From contig NC_089821.1 of assembly GCF_035046505.1 (NCBI RefSeq), forward strand, positions 39,923,348 through 39,987,347: a stretch of DNA of 64,000 bases, written 5' to 3'. Positions 57,566 to 64,000 of this stretch are shown one piece after another. The first letter of the stretch is position 1, and every line of letters starts with the position of its first letter. The notes under the pieces are model-generated. The model was given only the letters and a program-made list of their open reading frames with translations. It did no database searches and had not been told where the DNA came from. The translations under genes were made by a program, and so were the position numbers. This DNA comes from Tiliqua scincoides. Its lineage: Eukaryota; Chordata; Lepidosauria; Squamata; Scincidae.

Positions 57566-57861
57566 TGCCTACTGAGTGCTGGAAGTGATGTCATTAGGCA
57601 GAAAGAAAAGTCATTAAACAGGTCATAACCACAAATAAACACTTTTTTCTCACTTAGGAAAATATTAGCTGCAAATGACAGAAGAGAAAATACACAAAAC
57701 TTGATCATATTTCAAGATATACCAGAGCCCAATTATTATGTGGGCTGCCCTTTCAGCGTAATACCTCAGCACGGCTTAGCACTGAGGTCTGAGTCTGAGG
57801 GCCAGATAAAAAGCTTTCACGGGCCGCATCTGGCCCCTGGACCTTATGTTCGACATCCCTG
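57566..57861. mobile_element. hAT-type element, right part
   Basis: Interior TGGAAGTGATGTCATTA.GCAG and ACTTGATCATATTTCAA match the element entering at 63802. It ends GTTCGACATCCCTG. The left end is missing. Confidence 0.65.
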
Positions 57862-58109
57862 ATCTACCCTGTTAGCTGGTCAGTTGTACACACTAGACTC
57901 CCTCAGGGCATCCCATTGGGATGCTGTTTGCCTGCTGTGTGGTTGCAAGGTAGAAAAGCAGCTCCCACGTCATTGATGATTCCTGTGAAAAGGTTATCTG
58001 CCTGGCCAGTTTTGGGATAGGAAATTTTCTGAGAAACCAGTGCTTGCTCCCTTGTGCTTCTTGGAGGGGTAGTAACAGTTAAATGTACCAAATGTTTAAA
58101 TGAGAATAC

Positions 58110-61100
58110 AGTACTTCTGCAGGAAGGTTCTTCTCACACCCCGGCAACAGCTTCCACAGGCTGGCCAAACCAGGTTGAGGGGAGCCATCTGGTCATTGAC
58201 CTTTGGTGAGTTAGGGATTTATCTATCCCGAGCATGTGAAGACAGACTCCGGCGGATCGAGCAGGTGAGTCCTACTAGAACAGAACCAACGGTCGTGAAC
58301 GCGGTTTCTGCAAGCAACGTGATACGCTAAGAGCACGGCGAGACACGGAGACGCCCTGGTCAACCACTGCGCCCAGCCCATCTCCAACCGTCTCGACTTT
58401 TGTCATGCCATCTGAGTAAGATGGAATCTGGGAAGAGAGAGTGAAGCTGACTATGCGCACATCTCCCTCACTGTAATCCAATTCACGCATAAGTCTTGAC
58501 ACCCCCCCAACTTTTATAAACTTTAAAGTCCTGTAGCGATGGGTGAGCGACGAAGCAGTATGTGTGGATACACTGGGAGCTGTAGCCCCGGACCTGCACA
58601 AGCAGCTCAGGTCTAATGGTTGTCTTCTTGGTGACCGAAGCAACAGCTGAATTCGGCATCTACCTGAGTGACTGAGCAGCCCTCTTTAGGACCACACTGC
58701 TCACCTCTGTAGCAGAGGAAGGGGCTAGAAAAGGTGCCCTCCACATTGTTTGCTTCACAGAACCCTGGCCAGCATGCGGTCGAACAACAAAACTTCCAAA
58801 CGCAAGGTGACACCACTCACTATGGGCTCATGGAACGTTTGCACGCTTCAAGATGCCCCCTCAGCAGAGTGACCAGAAAGAAGAACAGCCCTGGTCGCTA
58901 GAGAGCTCACAAGATTTAATATCAATATTGCGGTCCTGTGTGAAACTCGTCTAGCCAACGAAGGTCAGCTTACAGAAACAGGAGGCGGTTACACATTCTT
59001 CTGGTGTGGACATAGCAGGGATGAACGTTGTGAATCTGGAGTTGGCTTTGCAGTCCAAAATTGTCTTGTCTGCAAACTTGCCAATCTTCCCAAGGGTGTG
59101 AACGACCAACTCATGATACTGCATTTCCCACTACCGGGAGGAAAGCAAGCTACACTGATCAGCGCCTACGCACCTACAATGATGAATCCGGATGAAGTAA
59201 AGGACAAGTTTTATGAAGATCTCGATGCCCTACTCTCATCCGTGAAGCGTACCAATAGGTTGATTCTACTTGGCGATTTCAGCGCAAGAGTAGGATCTGA
59301 TCACTCTGCCTGGGATGGCGTCATTGGAAAAAATGGAATTGCAAATGTAATAGCAATGGCCTTCTACTACTGAAGGCATGTGAGACTCATGATCTGATCA
59401 TTACCACTACCATCTTCTGCCTGCCCACTCGCAAAAAGATGTCCTGGATGCATCCACGCTCCAAGCACTGGCATCTTATTGATTGTGTCACTGTGCTGAG
59501 GAAAGACAGACAGGATGTAAGGGTGACCAAGGCTATGCTGAGTGCTGAATGTTGGACTGATCACAGACTTATCATCTCCAAATTAAGCCTTCACATCAAG
59601 CCAAAGAGATACCCTCAGGGAAACAAAGCTGTGATGAAAAAGGTCAACATCGGTAAACTGAGGAATTCCATCACAGCAGCCTCACTAGCAGAAGAACTTG
59701 ACAACCAACTCTTGGAGTTGCAATTAGAAGAAAATGCTGAGAAGGACTGGGAACGCTTCCGGGACATTGTGCACTCTTCTGCACTAAAGATTCTTGGACC
59801 CTCATACAGGAAACAGCAGGACTGGTTTGATGATAACGATGAAGAGATCAAGGTCCTACTTGCTGAAAAGCACCACCTTCAAAGTGCTCATCAGAACGAC
59901 CCATCGTCAACAACTAAGAAAAATATCTTCAACAACATTCGCAGGACTGTACAGAGCAAGCTCCGGAAGATGCAGGACTCATGGTTGAGTGCCAAAGCAG
60001 ATGAAATCCAAAAGTTTGCTGGTAGAAACAATGCCAAACGGTTCTATGAAGCTCTCAGATCCTTGTATGGACCTCCATCAATAACGAGGCGATTGACAGA
60101 ATGCCCCAGGTGGATATCAACTACAGCCTCGATGTCCCACCATCAGAGACTGAAACTCTGCAGGCCATTAGCCAGTTGTCCAATGGCAAGGCCCCAGGAT
60201 CTGATGCAATCCTAGTGGAAGTTTATAAAGATGGTGGTGCAATGCTTGTCGATAAACTCACTCAGCTGTTCCAGTCTTTCTGGAATCAGGGATCCATCCC
60301 TCAGGAACTGAAAGACATGTCCATCGTACACTTCTACAAGAGGAAAGGAAATCGACAAGTCTGCAATAATTACAGAGGAATATCACTGCTCTCCATCGGA
60401 GGCAAGATCCTTGCACAAGTGTTGCTGAATCGCCTAACTGACCATCTGGAACAGGGTCTACTACCCAAGACACAGTGCGGCTTTTGTAAAGGGCTTGGCA
60501 CTGTGGACATGATCTTCGCAGCCTGACAGCTCCAAGAGAAGTGTCAAGAGCAGAATTGTGAACTGTACACCACCTTTGTGAATCTCACCAAGGCTTTTGA
60601 CACTGTCAGTCGCGAAGGTCTGTGGAGCATCATGTCGAAGTTTGGGTGCCCTGACAAATTCATCCTGATGGTGCGTCAGTTCCATGACAGCATGATGGCT
60701 TGTGTTCTGGACGACGGAGAAGCTTTAGAGACCTTTCCCGTCACAACCGGCGTCAAGCAAGGGTGCATAATGGCACTGACTCTGTTCAGTATAATGTTTT
60801 CAGCCATGCTGTCAGACGCTGTCAGTTCCTTGGGTGTCAGCCTGAGATACAGGACTGATGGGAAACTGTTTAACCTGCATAGACTCCAGGCTGTCACCAA
60901 GATAAAGGAGACTGCCTTCTTTTTGCTGACGACTGTGCCCTGAATGCTGGATCAGAACAGGAAATGCAAGCCAGCATGGACAAATTTGAAGCAGCATGTG
61001 ACAACTTCAGTTTCCTTATCAACACAAAGAAAACCGAAGTAATGCACCAGCCAGCTTCGAAGGCCCAACACCAAGAGCCCACCATCATAGTGAAGGGACA

Positions 61101-61887
61101 AAAGCTGCAAGCAGTGGACCAATTTACATACCTTGGCAGCACCCTCTCCTGCGCAGTGACAATTGACATCGAGGTCAACTGCAGAATCGCCAAGGCAAGT
61201 TCTGCATTTGGCAGACTGGACCAACATGTGGAATCGCCGTGGAATAAGCCTTGCTACAAAGCTTAAAGTCTACCGAGCAGTTGTGCTAACTACTCTGCTG
61301 TATGCCAGTGAGACTTGGACTGTATACAGGAGGCATGCTAGGCAACTGAACCACTTCCACATGACATGCCTCCGGTGGCAGGACAGGGTGCCAGATACAG
61401 AAGTCCTCTCCAGAGCAGGACTGCCGTCAGTTCAAACCCTGCTGATGAAAGCCCAGACACGCTGGGCAGGTCATGTTGTAAGGATGTCAGACCACCACGA
61501 CCCTAAACAGCTCTTCTATGGTGAGCTGTCTCAAGGAAAGCGATCGCATGGGGAACAAAAGAAGCAATATAAAGACACACTGAAAGCCTCTCTCAAGTCT
61601 CTGGATATTGACACCACCACCTGGGAAATCCTGGCACAAGACCGATTGACATGGCGCACGCTGATCCACCAAGGCTATCAGACATCTGAAGCCAGAAGGA
61701 CAATCATAGCACAACAGAAGCGTGCACTCCGTAAAGCCAGAGCTGCAAATGCTGCAACAGTGGTGCCTACACGTGTCTGCCTGACATGTGGCAGAACATT
61801 CCGTGCCCATATTGGCCTTATTAGTCACCTGCGGACACACCATGGACAGTCCACAACCCCTTAGATGTCTTCATCGGGGGGAAAAAT
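58110..61887 (+). mobile_element. Nearly full-length but broken RTE-like LINE (APE endonuclease, RT, zinc finger)
   Basis: An autonomous non-LTR retrotransposon relic of about 3.8 kb. A 5' UTR-like region (58,110-58,770) precedes a coding region from about 58,774 (RSNNKTSKRKVTPLTMGSWN). Endonuclease motifs: GSWNVCTLQ, CETRL, SAYAPT, LLGDFSARVG and TDHRLIIS. RT: LSNGKAPGSDAI, NYRGISLLSIGGKILA, TKAFDTVSREGLW, TTGVKQGC, FADDCALNA. C-terminus: [20 protein letters not shown] and [20 protein letters not shown]. Breaks: a stop near 58,870; a one-base loss near 59,347; an internal deletion of roughly 50 codons near 60,085 that shifts frame; a stop at 60,525 (CGA to TGA); further shifts near 60,920 and 61,220. 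Motif A reads VNLTKAF, with Asn in place of the catalytic Asp. It is a different subfamily from the LINE at 49,920. Confidence 0.88.
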
Positions 61888-63487
61888 GGACATCAGCAGT
61901 TACATAGAACTGAAGCAGGTAGAGAGTTTCCTCTTGCTTCATTTTCATGCTGGCAAAAACTCATAAATACAATTATGCCTCTTATATCAGTATTAGAGGT
62001 GTGGAGTCTCTGTCAGTTAAAGAAGATGGCAGTCCTAGCTTGTTTTCACATGTATTTTATGTGGAGGAGACATTTCTTATTTTTCATCCCCTGAATGTTT
62101 TGTGTAGTGATGTGTTAATATCTTATTGTTCTGTAGAGCAGATGTTCTCATTCTCTGTGTGGTAGACAGATGAGCTCCTTTACACATTCCCATTCCAAAT
62201 GGCTCTCTGGAACTGTAACACACAACCACCCCAACAACAAACCCACAAACCCAAACCACTATCCTTTTGAAAAACTCTGGTTGCCTAAGGCTGTAATCTT
62301 ATGCATACTTACTAGGAAATGAGTCCCACTGAAGCTATATAGGATCAGGCTGCACATCTGCCACCCAAGCAAAGGATGCCCTTTTCTAAGCCTGAACCCT
62401 TCTTATCCGGATGCACTCCTTAGGGAATATAATGCCTGTGTCCTCAAAACACATAACCTGACCCTGTTCGCCTTCTGGTTGCATGCATGATGTGTTCTTT
62501 TGTGTGTGTTTCATCTGTCATCAATTTAATCTAAGTGTGGGGTGAGTTGAATCTGGATTGTTAAAGCGATCAAAGCATGGGGTACAAGCAGGAAAAACCC
62601 ATGACATGACTTTTTTACGGAAATGGGTGTGGAGTGGAATTTGCTGGCAGGGCATATACTTATGTGATGTTAATTTCATCCTGAAGTATTTGCTTTGAAA
62701 GCAAGCGGTTCAACTTAATAAATGACCACTACTAGCCCTTATGCACAGAGGGATTCCCTGCCTCTGGGATTCATTTTAAGGTTGTCACTCCCTCTCTTTT
62801 GTGATGAAGGATTCTGCTGTACGCATTTCAATGAGATGTTCAAAAATGGAGGAATTTATGTCAGCGAACAAAGTCAAATCACAAACACGTTTTTAGTCAA
62901 AAACTTCTGGGGCTGAAAATGCTGTAAAATGTCCCTCTAATATAATCCAGATGTTTGCAGTTTATGGTGTTGCATGAACTAACTGCTGGTGAGCTTTGGT
63001 AATGGTAAATGTCAATTTCAGAAACCTGCAGTTGACGTTTGAAGATGTACAGTTAGCCAGCATTGATTCTAAAATGTAAAACCTTGGGCACAGTCCACAG
63101 ACCCCTCAAATTTCCCATAGGCTCTTTACAGTACAATTCATACTAGAACCATTTCACAACCAAGGCTTTTATTGTAACCTTAACATGTTGACTTACAGTG
63201 CATCATCCAGTAACAAGACAGATGTATCCCTCTGCAACCACAGACTGATGTTTGCACGAATTCTCTTTTGACATGGCAGCGCAAACACACAGCTACATTT
63301 ATACTGGCATTTGTGCAGCCTCACCATAGGCTGATGTGGCTGAGATTCAGCGGGGAATTGATTTTTTCCTGTGACTACCATGCCCTGAGGTGTTAGTTGT
63401 GAGAGTTGGCCCAGCCCTGAAGATTTCTGTTGAGTTGATCCATTTAGAACTGAACATATGTCATAGTAGTATGTATGGGCTCACTAA
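61888..63487. other. Intergenic stretch right of the LINE
   Basis: One partial palindromic MITE at 62287-62355; otherwise nothing recognised. Confidence 0.5.
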
Positions 63488-63682
63488 GGGTGCAATCCTA
63501 ACCCTTTATGTCAGTGCTTTCCAGCACTGACATAAGGACAATGAAGCTCCAAGGTAAGGGAACAAACATTCCCTTACTTTGAGGAGGCCTCTGTGACTGA
63601 CACTCAACTGCAGGATGCAGCACACGTCCCATTGGTACTGCTATGCCAGTACTGGAAAGCATAAGGGGTTAGGACTGCGCCC
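63488..63682. mobile_element. Harbinger-like MITE, 195 bp
   Basis: TAA, then GGGTGCAATCCTAACCC. The right end GGGTTAGGACTGCGCCC is followed by TAG. The interior matches 12983-13163 (GATGCAGCACACGTCCCATT). Confidence 0.75.
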
Positions 63683-63801
63683 TAGTAGGATAGCCTCACC
63701 ATGCACTCAGCTTGTAGTTGAAAACACACTTACAGTACAATCGTATGCACATTTACTGCAAATTAGATTCCATTGTCTTCAATAAGGTTTACTCTCTAGT
63801 A

Positions 63802-64000
63802 CAGGGGTGTCAAACTCATTTCATACAGAGGGCCGAAGTTAGCATTCAGGGTGCCTGCTGAGGGCTGGAAGTGATGTCATTAAGCAGAAAGTGACATTAT
63901 TAAGTAGCTGATGGCCAGAAAACAGCACTTTGTTATCATATAAAACTTACTAACTGCAAATGGCAGAAGAGAAAATATGCAAATCTTGATCATATTTCAA
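63802..64000. mobile_element. hAT-type element, cut by the window edge
   Basis: Starts CAGGGGTGTCAAACTCATTT. The interior matches 57,566-57,720. The right end lies outside the window. Confidence 0.7.

Noticed and set aside
1-64000. Retroviral or LTR elements, CRISPR arrays, bacterial-type systems
   Set aside because: No paired LTRs, capsid or envelope-like frames, spaced repeat arrays or operon structure were seen.

Overview
The window is vertebrate nuclear DNA, almost certainly from a squamate reptile. It carries tRNA-derived SINEs of the lizard type, young CR1 LINEs whose 3' tail repeats a GTTCTTAT-like unit, RTE-like LINEs, and many small DNA transposons with squamate-style ends. Two host genes are recognisable, both on the minus strand: LGR4 (first coding exon only, about 11.0-11.2 kb) and LIN7C (all five coding exons, 36.2-54.9 kb, complete at 197 codons). 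As I recall it, the human order at 11p14 is LGR4, LIN7C, BDNF in the same orientation, so this is conserved synteny.

Layout. 1-11,017 is the 5' part of LGR4 intron 1, filled with hAT, CR1 and SINE relics; next to the exon-1 donor lie a tandem duplication and a CA-rich minisatellite. 11,018-11,900 is LGR4 exon 1, its 5' UTR and a CpG-rich promoter with octamer, CCAAT and CRE-type sites. About 11.9-33.2 kb is intergenic and repeat-rich: Harbinger-like and palindromic MITEs, hAT elements, a 5'-truncated CR1 inserted into a SINE, and an L2 fragment. About 33.2-36.2 kb is the likely LIN7C 3' UTR, nearly free of recognisable transposons and ending in a strong poly(A) signal. 36.2-54.9 kb is the LIN7C gene body. 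Its 14.2-kb intron 1 holds an old tandem segmental duplication (copies near 41.2-42.7 and 42.8-47.8 kb), a second young CR1, nested hAT elements, several RTE-like LINE pieces and a minisatellite. 54.7-55.1 kb is the LIN7C CpG-island promoter, with a TISU/YY1 motif on the start codon, followed upstream by four tandem palindromic MITE units. 55.5-64 kb is intergenic, dominated by a nearly full-length but broken RTE-like LINE (58.1-61.9 kb).

The host genes act separately: LGR4 is a membrane receptor for R-spondins in Wnt signalling, and LIN7C is a cytosolic L27/PDZ scaffold. They share only location and orientation. I found no new protein system. The most unusual content is in the mobile DNA: a 5S-rRNA-headed SINE, a 582-bp composite element and an RTE-like LINE that all end in the same 3' tail; several transposons dated by perfect target duplications and nesting; and a segmental duplication whose two copies carry different later insertions. 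Retroviral or LTR elements, CRISPR arrays and functional RNA genes were not seen. All similarity statements are from reading by eye and from memory of the families.
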